Below, one piece after another: positions 24,001-35,623 of a stretch of 64,000 bases of DNA. Numbering within the stretch: position 1 is the first letter of the stretch; each line of letters begins with the position of its first letter. The DNA is taken from the NCBI GenBank assembly GCA_017311185.1, contig JAESUZ010003883.1, positions 682,001-746,000 on the forward strand, read 5' to 3'. Under the pieces are notes generated by a model, which was not told the DNA's origin, searched no databases, and saw nothing but the letters and a program-made list of their open reading frames with translations. The DNA is from Proteles cristata cristata. Lineage: Eukaryota; Chordata; Mammalia; Carnivora; Hyaenidae. The translations under genes were made by a program, and so were the position numbers.

Positions 24001-24052
24001 TAATTTGTAAGGCCCAGTGCAAAAATGAAAATGTGATGGCCCTTGTTTTATT

Positions 24053-24276
24053 TATTTTTATTTTGTTTTAATGTTTGTTTTTGAGAGAGAGAGGGAGACA
24101 AAGCATGCATGTGTGAGTAGGGGAGGCTCATAGAAAGGGAGACAGGATTTGAAGTGGACTCCACGCTGACGGCAGAGATCCTGATGTGGTGCTTGAATTC
24201 ACGAACCACAGGGTCATGACCTGAGCTGAAGTCAGATGTTTAACTGACTGAGCCACCCAGGTGCCACCCCACCCCT
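24053..24276 (-). mobile_element. Diverged SINEC
   Basis: The minus-strand head near 24270 retains the recognisable GAGCCACCCAGGTGCC in reverse, and the tail has 'tttttgagagagagaggg'. A short target-site repeat CCTTGTTTTA is seen at 24042-24051 and 24278-24287. The B box is mutated. Confidence 0.9.
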
Positions 24277-24287
24277 GCCTTGTTTTA

Positions 24288-26609
24288 AAATTATTGAGAA
24301 TATCAAGACAATAAGAACAGAGCATTAAATCAAGCCTGGCCCCCTTTTGACCATATGATCCTGCACAACTGCATGCTTAACTTTCAAACATGTTGTGAAG
24401 AGCACATGAGATAACACGTGTGGCTAGCAAGTTCAGTAAGCGTGATGCCTGGAGTTTGGTCAACATGCAATTTTATTATCTTGTTTCAGATATCCAGTCA
24501 GGATTATCGTCTCCTTTCCTTGAAAGAAAATTCCAGCAGGACTGAGATTATAGGGCAGATTCTTAGATATGACACAGTCTTGAAGAAACACTGTCACAAA
24601 TATTATACCAGTTACATAATTGGAATGTGTATTCCTGTATAATAATTGGAACTTTTAGCTTAAACTTCGTTACGTGGACATGCTTTGGGTTAGAGACCTG
24701 TAATAGGAAGGTGGGACCCTCCACGTGTTCTCTACTATTCTTTATTCTGAGTTGAGGTGAGGAAGATATTAAGAAAATAGGACGGTATTGCTTGGTTGTA
24801 TTGCCTTGGCATATCATCTAAGTTGTCTGTCTTTTCTTGCAGTTTGTTTAATGAGCACTTCAGTTCAGAGGCTGTCTTTTGGCTCCTTTCCTATGGTACC
24901 GTGGTGGTTTGTGTTTCCTTTCTAGGCCACCAGGTATCTACCTTTGCTATTGCTGTGTGAAAGTTTTTGTTGGTCTTCAGGAAGCAATATTAGACAGGAC
25001 CCAGGATGAGCGCATGTCAGTCTTTTCTTCTATATGGCCCACATCTGTTCTCTGGGGAAAGGCTTAGTTTCTCCTACTCTGGTGAATTTAGAGACAGACC
25101 AATACCAACACTCTGGCAGCCAATGAGTTAAGCCAGTCCTCTGTATCATCTGAGTAAGGGTAAGACATCAGTTAGCCAGACATGTACATAGTCTGCTGCA
25201 TGCATGAGTCAGGCTCCCAACTGTTGGAACATACTCAGAAACACTTTGATTAGTCCTACCAAAGATCATCCTGGTTTTCTCACACCATCCCTCCCTTCCA
25301 ACTAGGCTCCAGGTCAGCAGAGGGCTCTAAGGACGGCAAGATGCCTCCAGAGGTACATAGCGAAATTCCCCCAATAACATAAAAGTTTGGTTCCAGAACT
25401 CAAATGCAAACAGTGAAGTCGTGTTGTTATGAGTTGAATGAAAACAATACTTTTTGATTTGGATTTAAAGGTAACAAAGGTTACACTGTAAAGCTGACCC
25501 TATATTGGTGCGAATTATCTAGAATCATTGCTGTATTAACAACCCTCACATCACATTCTGGACATTTTGAGAATGGGAGCCAGTTAGAGAATGGGAGCTA
25601 GATAGAGAATGGGAGTCAATTATAAGTAGAATCAAGTCTGTGTTATCTTGGGGTGCCTGATATTTTTCAGTATTCCTCACCAGTCTCCTCAAATCCTTCT
25701 CTGACTGCTTTTTAAAGGCCTAAGGAGTCCAGGAAACATGAATAAGTTTCCTATGCCTTTGTAAATCCTGCATAATTTGGGGTAGGAGGTGTTTTTGTTT
25801 TTGTTTTTACTCTACTCTGCTATCTGGTAATTATCTGTTAGATACTCAGCTCTTCTCATATCCTAATATATACATAACTTTTCAGAATACTTAATACTAG
25901 ATACTTGAATTCCTCCAAAGATCCTATGCAGTTTTTTCTCCTACTTACTCACCCTTAAATGAAGAATGAACCACATGGGTTTATGCTGTAAACCACTTCA
26001 CAGTGGTGGAAAAGATGTTCTTTAACTGAGGCAGAAGGAAAGTTAGTATGTATCACTTCTAAAACAGTTGTGGTGCACAGTAGATATTTTAAAAATGCCA
26101 TTTCTTCTTTCTAGGAAGCATAGAGACTAGCGGATCTCCTGGGAGGAAAAGATGGGGGTGGTGGGACTTATACTTAAGCAACCTGATGAATTCCAAGTCC
26201 CTGCATAAAAAAAACCAAAAAGAAACTTCAAGTAAGGACTTCCTATGGAACCTGAAGGCAAAATACAAATTTAGTCTGAGGCAACTGGGCTTCCACCCTA
26301 TGTGGTGGAATTCCAAGAGTTGGTTAACTTGAAGGAGAGAAGTGAAATTAAGAGAACAGTTTCCAAAAGGGATCCTCACTCATGAATAAGGCATAAGGTG
26401 AATGGTGGCAAACCCTAGGAGAACACATTTCCTTGATCTTCTTTTTTCCCCTTTTTTGTCAATGAGAAACATAGAACATCCTTTTTAAAAATAGTTTTAG
26501 GAGTATCTTAATTTAAAAAAAATTGGAAATAGATTTCTAGGACATCTTCTTGCACATTCTCATAACTCAGTAGCTATTTCTTAAATCTAAAGTTAAATTA
26601 ATTTTTATA
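24288..26609. other. Unique DNA with a small minisatellite
   Basis: No gene was recognised. The minus-strand frames at 24563-24817 and 26089-26379 have no domain and no supporting context. A three-copy 18-bp repeat inside is listed separately. Confidence 0.4.
25569..25622. repeat. Three tandem copies of an 18-bp unit
   Basis: The unit GAGAATGGGAGYYAGWTA repeats at 25569, 25587 and 25605 with a few substitutions and no indel. Confidence 0.95.
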
Positions 26610-26700
26610 TTATTATATCTAATATCAATATTTATGCATCAGTTTACTGCAAGGTACTTACCAAATAGTTCCAGAACTCCATCATATAAGGCACTTTGTT

Positions 26701-28131
26701 AAGAACTGGGGCTGCATCTACTACAAAGCTGTCATCATCAAGACAGTATGGTATTGGCACAAAAACAGACACATAGACCAATGGAACAGAATTGAGAACT
26801 CAGAAGTGGACCCAAAAGTATACAGCCAACTAATCTTTGACAAAGCAGGAAAGAATATCCGATGGAAAAAGACAGCCTTTTTAACAGATGGTGTTGGGAG
26901 AACTGGACAGCAACATGCAGAAGAATGAAACTAGATCATTTTCTCACACCATGCACAAAAATAAACTCAAAATGGATAAAGGACCTGAACGTGAGACAGG
27001 AAACTATCAACACCCTAGAGGAGAAAGCAGGAAACAACCTCCTTGACCTCCACCGCAGCAACTTCTTACTTGACACATCCCCAAAAGCAAGGGAATTAAG
27101 AGCAAAAATAAACTGTTGGGACCTCCTCAAGATTAAAAGCTTCTGCACAGCCAAAGGAAACAACCCAGAAAATTAATAGGCAACCAACGGAATGGGAAAA
27201 GATAGTTGCAAATGACATATCAGATAAAGGGTTGATATCCAGAATATATAAGGAACTCACCAAACTACACGCCCAAAAACAAACAACCCAGTGAAGAAAT
27301 GGGCAGAAGATATGAACAGACACTTCTCCAAAGAGGACATCCAGATGGCCAACAGACACATGAAACGATGCTCAGCATCGCTCCTCATCAGGGAAAACCA
27401 CCTCACGCCAGTCAGAGTGGCTAAAATGAGCAAATCAGAGAACTCTAGATGCTGGCGAGGATGTGGAGAAACGGGCACCCTCCTACACTGTTGGTGGGAA
27501 TGTAAACTGGTACAGCCCCTCTGGAAAACAGTGTGGAGGTTCCTAAGAAACTAACAATAGAACTCCCCTATGACCCAGCAATAGCACTGCTAGGAATTTA
27601 CCCAAGGGATACAGAAATGTTGATGCATAGGAGCACATGTACCCCAATGTTCATAGCAGCACTCTCCACAATAGCTAAAACATGGAAAGAGCCTAAGTGT
27701 CCATCAACAGATGAATGGATCAAGAAGATGTGGTTTATCTATACCATGGAATACTACATGGCAATGAGAAACAATGAAATCTGGCCATGTGTAGCAACAT
27801 GGATGGACCTTGAGGGTGTTATGCTGAGCGAAATAAGTCAGGCAGATAAAGACAAATATCATATGTGTGCACGTATAGGAGGATTAGGAGGAGCTTAACA
27901 GAGGACCAAGGGGGAGAAGAAGGGCAGAAATGGTGGGGGAAAGGGGAGAGGCAAACCATGAGAGACTCTTGAATGCTGACAAAAACTGAGGACTGGTGGA
28001 TGTGGGGGGGAGGAGGGGTGGGCATGGAGGAGGGCACTTGTGGGGATGAGCACTGGGTGTTATGTGGAAACTAATTTGACAATAAACTATTTGTAAAAAA
28101 AAAAAAAAAAAAAAAAAGAACTGGGGCTGCA
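26701..28131 (+). mobile_element. Young 5'-truncated LINE-1 with perfect target-site repeats
   Basis: The insert 26717-28117 starts inside ORF2, ends in a 3' UTR with AATAAACTATTTGT, and has a pure A23 tail (28095-28117). The perfect 16-bp repeat AAGAACTGGGGCTGCA occurs at 26701-26716 and 28116-28131, overlapping the last two A's. The clean tail and perfect repeat make this the freshest-looking L1 in the window. Confidence 0.97.
26720..27898 (+). pseudogene. Broken ORF2 C-terminal fragment of LINE-1
   Basis: ORF2 of L1 normally encodes an endonuclease and reverse transcriptase of about 1,275 residues. Only the region after the RT core is left. Blocks are readable at 26862-27176, 27291-27554 and 27533-27898, but the frame changes at about 27177, 27286 and 27540, and there are in-frame stops. 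The C-terminal Cys-rich motif ([18 protein letters not shown]) and the following MEYYMAMR block are typical of L1 ORF2. No endonuclease or RT catalytic residues are present, so the copy is dead. Confidence 0.93.
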
Positions 28132-28611
28132 GCAGTGAACACAAGAGATGAAGCCCTGTTCTCATAGAGCTTGCTTTCTGAGGGCAGCAGGGATTGAGAA
28201 TAAACAAGCAAACACATAAATATGCAGTATTTCATTTGGTCACAAGTACTAAGAAAAAAAGTAAATCTGAGAAAGGAATGGAATGGGGAGCCGTAAATGG
28301 TGGAAAAACAGAACAGGGTTATTTAAGATAGGTTGGTCAAAGAAGTGATGTTTTCTGTGGCAAAATTCTCAAAATTCTAATTAAGGTGAGGAAGTTAGCT
28401 CTGAAGATACTTGAAGAAAGAGTATCAGGTATAAGAGCAAATACCAGTTCAGAATATTGAATTAGTACTATTTATAGAAGTTGCAGTAATAGTGACAATA
28501 GTCGTGGCAGGTACAATTTATTAAATGCATACTATATATTCATTTATTATTCTAAACAATTCTGTACATCTTTATGCTACTGTAAAAGTGTTCTTTTATG
28601 CCCTAGAGGAG

Positions 28612-28614
<3 letters not shown>

Positions 28615-28648
<34 letters not shown>
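28615..28648. repeat. (GT)n microsatellite
   Basis: A pure GT run of about 17 units, ending in GTATAC. Confidence 0.98.
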
Positions 28649-28652
<4 letters not shown>

Positions 28653-28699
28653 CAGAAGGGAGGATTCAGAGTTTTACTTTTCTTTTTATGATTAAATTT

Positions 28700-28790
28700 T
28701 TCTAATTATTTTTTAAAAAACTATAGATTTTTAAAAAATCTACATCTTTTTAAAAATCTATGTTTTTTAAAAATTTAGATTTTTGTAAGA
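28700..28790. repeat. AT-rich self-complementary block
   Basis: The motif ATTTTTAAAAAATCTA and close variants recur four times in both orientations, so the DNA can fold back on itself. Confidence 0.8.
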
Positions 28791-28794
28791 CAGG

Positions 28795-29345
28795 ATATTG
28801 ACATGGGTACAATCCACTGGTCTTACTCAGATTTCAGTAGTTTGACATGCACTCATTTGCAGCATGTGTACTTAGTTCTGTGCAGTTTTATCTCGTGTGT
28901 AGATTTGTGGAACCACATGAGAGACCACATCAAGAGACAGCTCCCTCCCAATAAAGATTCTTTACAGTGCCTTTTACAGACCTGCTCCTTCTTTTCCCCC
29001 TTATGCTGCCAGACCCTAGGTCTTGGCAACCACTAGTCTGTTCTCTATGTCTATAATTTTTGTCACTTCCATAATTAAACCTTACTGTATGTGATCTTTT
29101 TAGAATCTCTCTCCCTCCCTCCCTCCCTCTCTCTCTCTCTCTCTCTCTTTTAGTTAGCATCATTCCCTTCAGATTCATCCAGATTGTTGCATCTTTCAGT
29201 GGTTCCTCCCTTTTTGATTGTTGAGTAGTACCCCATGGTAAGGATGAGTCACGATGTGGATGGAGATCTTGTTTGATGGTGTCTTTCTGCAAGTGCCTGT
29301 CTTTCCAGACTTTAGAGGGGCAGTTTGACAAGGGTCTCGGTTCTC
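28795..29345 (-). mobile_element. Old L1M relic with internal CT expansion
   Basis: The words 'ggcaaccactagtctgttct', 'cccttcagattcatccagat', 'gttgcatctttcagtggttc' and 'gttgagtagtaccccatgg' are reverse-complement landmarks of old L1. A (CCCT)n/(CT)n run at about 29107-29148 lies where a 'gaatcatacag'-type segment is expected. Frames in it are shadows. Confidence 0.65.
29107..29148. repeat. (CCCT)n(CT)n microsatellite
   Basis: A C/T-only run shifts from CCCT units to CT units, then TTTT. Confidence 0.95.
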
Positions 29346-29513
29346 TCATGGGTCCAAGAAAAGTAAATTATTTTCAGTTTATCCAGATTATTTTTTTTGT
29401 TGTAATAATAGGAGCGAAAACTTCTCATTTCTTTACATGTTGGAGCTGAAAGCAGAAGCCTCCATTATGTTTACTCTCTCTTTTTATTTTTTGAGGGAAA
29501 TTTATCAAGCACA

Positions 29514-29737
29514 TTAAACTTTGGTTTGTGAGCATAATTTGTTCTGGAAACATGCTTGTAATCCAAAGCACGTGTGTATCAAAGAGAATTTCAAGAACCA
29601 TTGGCTCAGTTGTGATCATGTGACATTCAACATCACATACTACTTGTACTGCAAGACATCGCTCGTTTATCAAATTAAAATGTATTAGAAATATTTGCTT
29701 GTCTTGCAGAACGAGTTACTCGCAACCCAAGGTTTTA
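29514..29737. mobile_element. Palindromic non-autonomous DNA transposon (MITE-like)
   Basis: The ends are inverted: the left AACTTTGGTTTGTGAGC and, reading in from the right, AAAACCTTGGGTTGCGAG. Both continue to a shared TTGTTCT/CTCGTTCT block. TA flanks both ends (29514-29515, 29736-29737), as for Tc1/mariner-type insertion. It is 224 bp long with no coding capacity. I recall closely similar palindromic repeats as common in carnivorans but cannot give a family name. The minus-strand frame 29425-29673 simply runs through it. Confidence 0.7.
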
Positions 29738-29844
29738 CTACTTTCATTTGCTCTGTGCAATACACTTTACTAGGTATTATGAGGGATATGGAAAGCGTGG
29801 AAAAATAGTTTTTTTAATCTGTGAGTTTTAAATTTTCTCTTCTT

Positions 29845-31130
29845 TTTCCCCCTTATTGATGTTTAGTTGACATACAATATTATATTAGTTTCTGGTGTAC
29901 AACATAGTGACTTAGCACTTATATACATTAAGAAATGATCACCATAAGTCTAGTTACTGCCTGTCACCAAAGTTATTGCCATATTAACTATGTTCTCCAT
30001 GATGTACTTTTCATCCCCATGATTTATTTATCAATTTTATCAATTTATAAATTTGTACCTCTTAATCAATCCTCTGCCACCTCCCTGCTCACCTCTGGCA
30101 AACACCAGTATTTTTTTTTTTTGTATTTAGGAGTCTGTGTCTGTTTTGTTTTGTTTTGTTTTTAAATTCCAAATGTAAATGAAATGATAAGGTATTTGTC
30201 CTTCTTTGACTTATTTCACTTAGCATAATATCCTCTAAGCCCATCCATGTTGTTGCAAATGGCAAGATTTCATTCTTATTTATGGCTGAATAATATTTCA
30301 TTGTATATATGTATACACATATTTCATTATACACAGACACACACACACACACACACATACACACACACACCCCACCTCTTCTTTATCTGTTTATTGACAG
30401 ACACTTATAATGCTTCCATATCTTAGCTCTTGAAAGTAATGCTGTAGTGAACATAGGAATATATATATCATTTTGGATTTGTGTTTTTATTTTCTCTGAA
30501 TAAATACTAGGAGGCAGAATTTCTAGATCATATGGTATTTCAATTTTTAATTTTTGAGAAACCTTCATAGTGTTTTTCACAGTGGCTGCACCTATTTATT
30601 TTCCCAACAGTATACAAGGGTTCCCTTTTCTTCACATCCTCATCAACACTTATTATTTCTTCTCTTTTTGATATTAGCCATTCATCTTACATGTGGGAGG
30701 TATCTCATTGTGGTTTTGATTTTCATTTCTTGTATGATTAATTATGTTGAATGTCTTTTTTTTTTGGTATCTGTTGGCTGTCTGTACGTCATCTTTGCAA
30801 AAATGTCTGTTCAAGTCCTCTGCTCATTTTAAAATTGTTTGCTATTTGGTGTTGAATTGTGTGAGTTATTTATGTATTTTTGATATTAACCTCTTACTGG
30901 ATGTATCATTTATTAATATCTTCCCTCATTCAATAAGGTGCCTTACTGGTTTGTTAATAGTTTCCTTCACTGTGCAACAGCTTTTTAATTTGATGTAGTC
31001 CCAGTTTATTTTTGTTCTTGTTGCCCTTGCCTGAGGAGAAAAATCAAAAATATATATATTGCTAACACCAATGTCCCAAAGTTTACTGCCCATGTTTTCT
31101 TTCAGGAGTTTTATGGCTTCAGATATTACA

Positions 31131-31161
<31 letters not shown>

Positions 31162-31735
31162 GCCATTTGAGTTTATTTTTGTATGTGGTATAAGAAAGTG
31201 TTTCAGTTTTATTCTTTTGTATATAGCTGTCTAGTTTTCCCAACATCATTTGTTGAAGAGACGGCCTTTTCCCCCATTGTATATTTTTTGTTGTAGATTA
31301 ATCGACCATAAAGGCATGATTTTATTTCTGGGCTCTCTGTTTTTCCCATTGATCTCTGTGTCTGTTTTTGTGGTGGTACCATACTGATTTGATTACTAAA
31401 GCTTGGTAGTGTAGTTTGAAATCTGAAATGTGGTACCTCCAGCTTTATTCTTTTTCAGGATTGCTTTTTCTGTTCAAGGTCTTTTGTGGTTCCATAGAAG
31501 TTTTAGTGTTATTACATCTAGCTCTGTGACAAATACATTGGTATTTTGACAGGGATTGAATTGAATTTTTAGATTGCTGTGGGTGTTATGACATTTTAAC
31601 AATATTAATTCTCCCAATCCATGAGCATGGTATATTTTTCCATTTATTTCTTTCATCCTCAATTTCTTACATCAGTCTTATAATTCTCTGAGTACAGGTC
31701 TTTCATCTCCTTGGGTAAATTTTTAAATTATTTGT
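29845..31735 (-). mobile_element. LINE-1 3' end, 1.9 kb
   Basis: Reading leftward on minus: ORF2 after the RT core, the Cys-rich end, the 'MKYYSAINKNE' region (frames at 30089-30580 and 30926-31249), then the 3' UTR ending near 29845 with reversed 'gtttagttgacatacaatat'. ORF2 is broken repeatedly. A T22 run at 31138-31159 and a CA run interrupt it. It is older than the copy at 26.7 kb, and no target-site repeat was found. Confidence 0.9.
30333..30371. repeat. (CA)n microsatellite inside L1
   Basis: A CA run is interrupted once by TA and ends in CCCC. Confidence 0.95.
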
Positions 31736-31739
31736 CTTT

Positions 31740-33080
31740 GTTTAGAGTTGTGGATTTTAAAATAAATAATAAGCTTTATAACTTCTATGATATATTAATT
31801 ATTAGAGCACAAGGCACATTAGACAGGAAATCTTAGAAATGTATTCAAGAACTACAAGAATAAATATCAACTCTGATCTGGATATAATGCTGTTAGGATA
31901 AGTATTAGTTGAAATAATTATTAAGTTGTTTCTATAGCTGCTTTGTTTCTGATATAAGTTGCTGTTGAATCCAGAATTTTTTTATTTCATTATAATCATT
32001 TTATGTAAGTCATAGTCCTCCTCATTAATCTTTATATAGACTTTTATATTACAGTTTGCTTTATAGCTGTTTTCTCCCAACCTTCCTGTAAGGTAAATTA
32101 GAATAAATTGCACTACTAAGGGGTAGAGAGGTTGAATGACTTGTTCTGTGTCATGCTGAGGGCTAATTATATAAGCAGAATTTAAAGGTATAGCCTTTGC
32201 AGTATTATCCAATAGAACCATAGCAATGCTAACAAAAACAGTCCACATTTTAAAACCAAACTTTGTTTTTTCTAAACCAAACTACCAGCAATACTCTTGA
32301 TTTTATTTCTTTTTCTGATTTTGATCAGTTAAAAAGCGAATTCAAGTACACATCTCCTATTTCTTATTTAGGACATCCTATTATGTGCCCTACATTGTGG
32401 GTATCATGTTGTCTACGACAAGGTCATTATCCTCCAGCTGATCATGGTAGGTGGAATGAGATGTATTTATATAAAAGTGCAATAAAGTGTTATGTGCTAT
32501 GAGAGAAGTTTGAATGGTGTGTAAAGGAGGGGTAATGACATTTTCCTGGATGAGGAGTATTAGATTCCTCCAACTTTCAATAGTCATATTCATTGGAATG
32601 ATTTTTAAGAGTTATTAGTGGTTGTTGAAACACAAATACTTTATTCAGTGACTATATTTGTGCTCTTTTGACTCATGTTTGATTCACCTTTCTGTTTAGC
32701 ATAGGGAGTAAAAGCCCAAAACAACATTAAATAAAACAGCCATAATTATGATGCTGTCTCTCCTAGAATAAGATAATATCTTCATATTTATAGAAATACT
32801 TTGCTCTGTCTCTTTCCAGCATGGTGTTGCTACCTGAGAAGAACATTTCCCTTCCTGATTGTGCTGTCTTGTTTCTCTTGAGATCCACTCAGTCTGTATT
32901 GATTCTTAGTGCCATATGGGTATTTCTTTGGTCTTCTGTCTTCTTATTCACAATGAATAAATCCACACATTACATGCCTTTTTGAGCACCTCATGTTTCT
33001 GGTATATATCATATTAATGTGTTTTGAATTCTCGTTAAGCAATCAAGTTTGCAAAACCTAATCTTACAAAAAAAAGATAC
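31740..33080. other. Unique AT-rich DNA with weak MIR/L2 patches
   Basis: No gene was recognised. Very degraded MIR-like words appear at about 32085-32190 ('gaatgacttgttctgtgtca') and L2-like words near 32370-32500. Neither is firm. Confidence 0.35.
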
Positions 33081-33082
33081 AT

Positions 33083-34006
33083 TTTTTAATTTTTGAGGAA
33101 CCTCCATAGTGTTTTTCAGAGTGGCTACACCAGATTTAAAAATAGAACTAACCTATGATCTGACTATTGCATTACTAGGAATTTATCCAAAAGTTATAAA
33201 AATATTGATTTGAAGAGGCACATGTATCCTGATGTTTATAGCAACACTATCAACAATAGCCAAATTATGGAAAGAGCCCAAATTTCCATTGATTGATGAA
33301 TTGATAATGAAGATGTGTTATATATATATACAATGGAATACTACTCAGCAATGAAAAAAAATGAAATCTTGCCATTTGCAACAACATAAATGGAACTAGA
33401 GTGTATTATGCTAAGTGAAATAAGTCAGTCAAAGACAAATATCACATGATTTCACTCGTGTATAATTTAAGAAACACAACAGATGAACATAGGGGATGGG
33501 AAGGAAAAGTAAGATAAAAGCAGAGCGGGATGGGTACCTGAGTGGCTCAGTTGGGTAAGCATCTTTCTTGGGCTCAGGTCATGGTCTCACAGTTCATGAG
33601 TTTGAAACCCACATTAGGTGAGCTAGAGCCCTGCTTTGGGTAAGCTCTAGCCTGCTATGGGATTCTCTCTCTCCCCCATCTCTCTGCCCCTCTTGGGATT
33701 TTCTTCTTTCCACCTCTCTCTCTGCCCTTCTCTCAGTTGTGTTCTCTCTCAGAAATTAAAAAAAAAAAAAAATTACAGAGAGGAAGAGAAACCATAAAAG
33801 ATTCTTAAATACAGTGAACAGACAGGATTGCCAGAGGGGAGGTAGATGGGGGGATGGGCTAAATGGATGATGGGCATTAAGGAGGGCACTTGTTAGGATG
33901 AACACTGGGTGTTGTATGTAAGTGATGAATCACTGGGTTCTACTCCTGAAACCAGTACTACACTGCATGTTAACCAACTTAAACTTAAATAAATAAAGTA
34001 AAAAAC
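33083..34006 (+). mobile_element. LINE-1 with inverted 5' end and nested SINE
   Basis: The part at 33134-33525 and 33775-34006 is a plus-strand L1 end (ORF2 tail with 'atagccaaattatggaaaga' and 'atactactcagcaatgaa', then 3' UTR and an AAATAAATAAAG tail). The first 50 bp (33083-33133) are the immediately upstream L1 segment in reverse orientation ('gaggaacctccatagtg'). This is the mark of twin priming. A SINEC splits the 3' UTR. Confidence 0.88.
33530..33774 (+). mobile_element. SINEC nested in L1 3' UTR
   Basis: The degraded head GGGTACCTGAGTGGCTCAGT is followed by two (TC)-rich stretches and an A15 run. Divergence and loss of the B box mark it as old. Confidence 0.9.
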
Positions 34007-34009
34007 TTC

Positions 34010-35377
34010 GGATGAAAACAAGCCATACAGTAAGGGTAACTTATTCACATTTCTTGTGATAGGAGTTCCTGGCATAGATAATGCATATGTAGGCTTTCAA
34101 AAATATTCCTAAATAAATAGGAGGTGGTCCTAGTAGGTATGGCTGTCCTTTGAGAATAAATGAAAAATTATGTAAGAAAGTATGTTTCCATTTGAAAAAC
34201 ATAAATTTGCAAGGATTAATTGCATAAAAGTACTTTTTAAGAGTTATGATTGAACTGTTGGTTTTACACTGCATACATTTAAAAATAATTGTAAATGTTG
34301 ATTGAAGATTAATTAACATAGTTTTTATGAAGATCATTTGTAATGTCTCCCTGTTGTCTCTTTTCATACTCATTTAGTCCTCTACTTTTTTCTTTTGTGG
34401 GACAATTTTACTAATACTTCATGTGGCTTAGCTGTCTTTTTCACATTTATTCAAACATGTTTGGGGACATCTGGGGATAAGGGCATTAGTATAGAAAGCT
34501 TAAAAAAACTGGTATTCAGTTTCAGCAGTTGAATTCTTTTGCATCTGGCTCTGTTTCAATTTTTATTTATTTATTTTTTCACAATTTTGCTCTTAGCATG
34601 ATAAATAAAATGTATGTCAGTAGTTTTACTGTTTTTGGATGACTGAAAGAAATTTATTGCAGAAGGTGGTGGAAGCAGAGTTTGAAGGAACTATTAGAGT
34701 ATGGGTGGTTACACAGAGATTTGCTAATATTTGTGGAGAGGGAATAGTTAACCAGCTTCTCACAAATACAGAGAATTTATGCCTGCTAATTTTTTTATAT
34801 TGTAATCCTTTTTTCCTTTTTCAATAGTGGTTGATTACATCTATATTTTCCTTAAGAATCATTTCTTTTCAACAGCTGTTCATCCTGATATCAGGTTTTG
34901 TCAGAATGGTTGCTGACTTAAAAGGTCTTGCGATACACTTTATTATATACCTAATGAGAACTGGCATATTACTACTGAGAAATAAGGCACCACATGAAAA
35001 CATCCAGATTTATGCTTGGATAGATTTGTTGAACTGATGCAGCCTCACCGTGAGCCAGTGCTGTATAGCGTTTTTCTTGAATATGGCACTACCATTTAAC
35101 TTTAGAAATATTTTATGTTTGGAAGTCATATATCTTGACATAGCCATGAAAATAAGTTTATAAAGAGAATTTTAAAAAAGCAAGGATAACCAGTCATCAT
35201 TCAAGAAAGTTTTATTATTATTTTTTTATTGTGGTCTTTGTAGTGGTTTGGCTAGAACCATGGGATGAATTTAGAGTTGGTGTAAGCTGCGAACTCCTCA
35301 TTTATCTCCCAGGGATTTGAGCTCACCAGTCTGATGACAGTGGTAAGTTTAATAGTGGGGGGTGTGGTTTGTTTTCA
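34010..35377. other. Unique AT-rich DNA
   Basis: No gene or clear repeat. The minus-strand frame 34041-34373 (110 codons) has no recognisable domain and is biased by A+T content. Confidence 0.4.
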
Positions 35378-35392
35378 GTATATTCAGGTTTT

Positions 35393-35608
35393 TTAAAAAT
35401 GTTTTATTTATTTTTGAGAGAGAAATAGAGACAGCATGAACAGGGGAGGGTCAGAGAGGGAGGGAAACACAGAATGTGAAACAGGCTCCAGGCTCTGAGC
35501 TAGCTGTTATCGCAGAGCCTAATGCGGGGCTCGAACCCATGAGCCTTGAGATCATGACCTGAGCCAAAGTCGGATGCTTAACCGACTGAGCCACCCAGGC
35601 GCTCTCTG
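35393..35608 (-). mobile_element. SINEC, minus strand
   Basis: The head is near 35605 (GAGCCACCCAGGCGC in reverse) and the tail has 'ttttatttatttttgagaga'. The target-site repeat GTATATTCAGGYTTT occurs at 35378-35392 and 35609-35623 with one mismatch. Confidence 0.95.
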
Positions 35609-35623
35609 GTATATTCAGGCTTT

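Larger units (their letters stand above)
26610..28460 (-). mobile_element. L2 relic split by a younger L1
   Basis: The parts at about 26610-26716 ('ataaggcactttgttaagaa') and 28132-28460 ('ctcatagagcttgctttctg', then 'gagaataaacaagcaaac') form one minus-strand L2 3' region when the L1 at 26717-28117 is removed. It supplies the pre-insertion target and so a relative age. Confidence 0.6.

Noticed and set aside
28930..29349. 139-codon minus-strand frame with Arg/Glu repeats
   Set aside because: The RERERE-type stretch is translation of the (CT)n run, and the rest lies in an old L1M relic.
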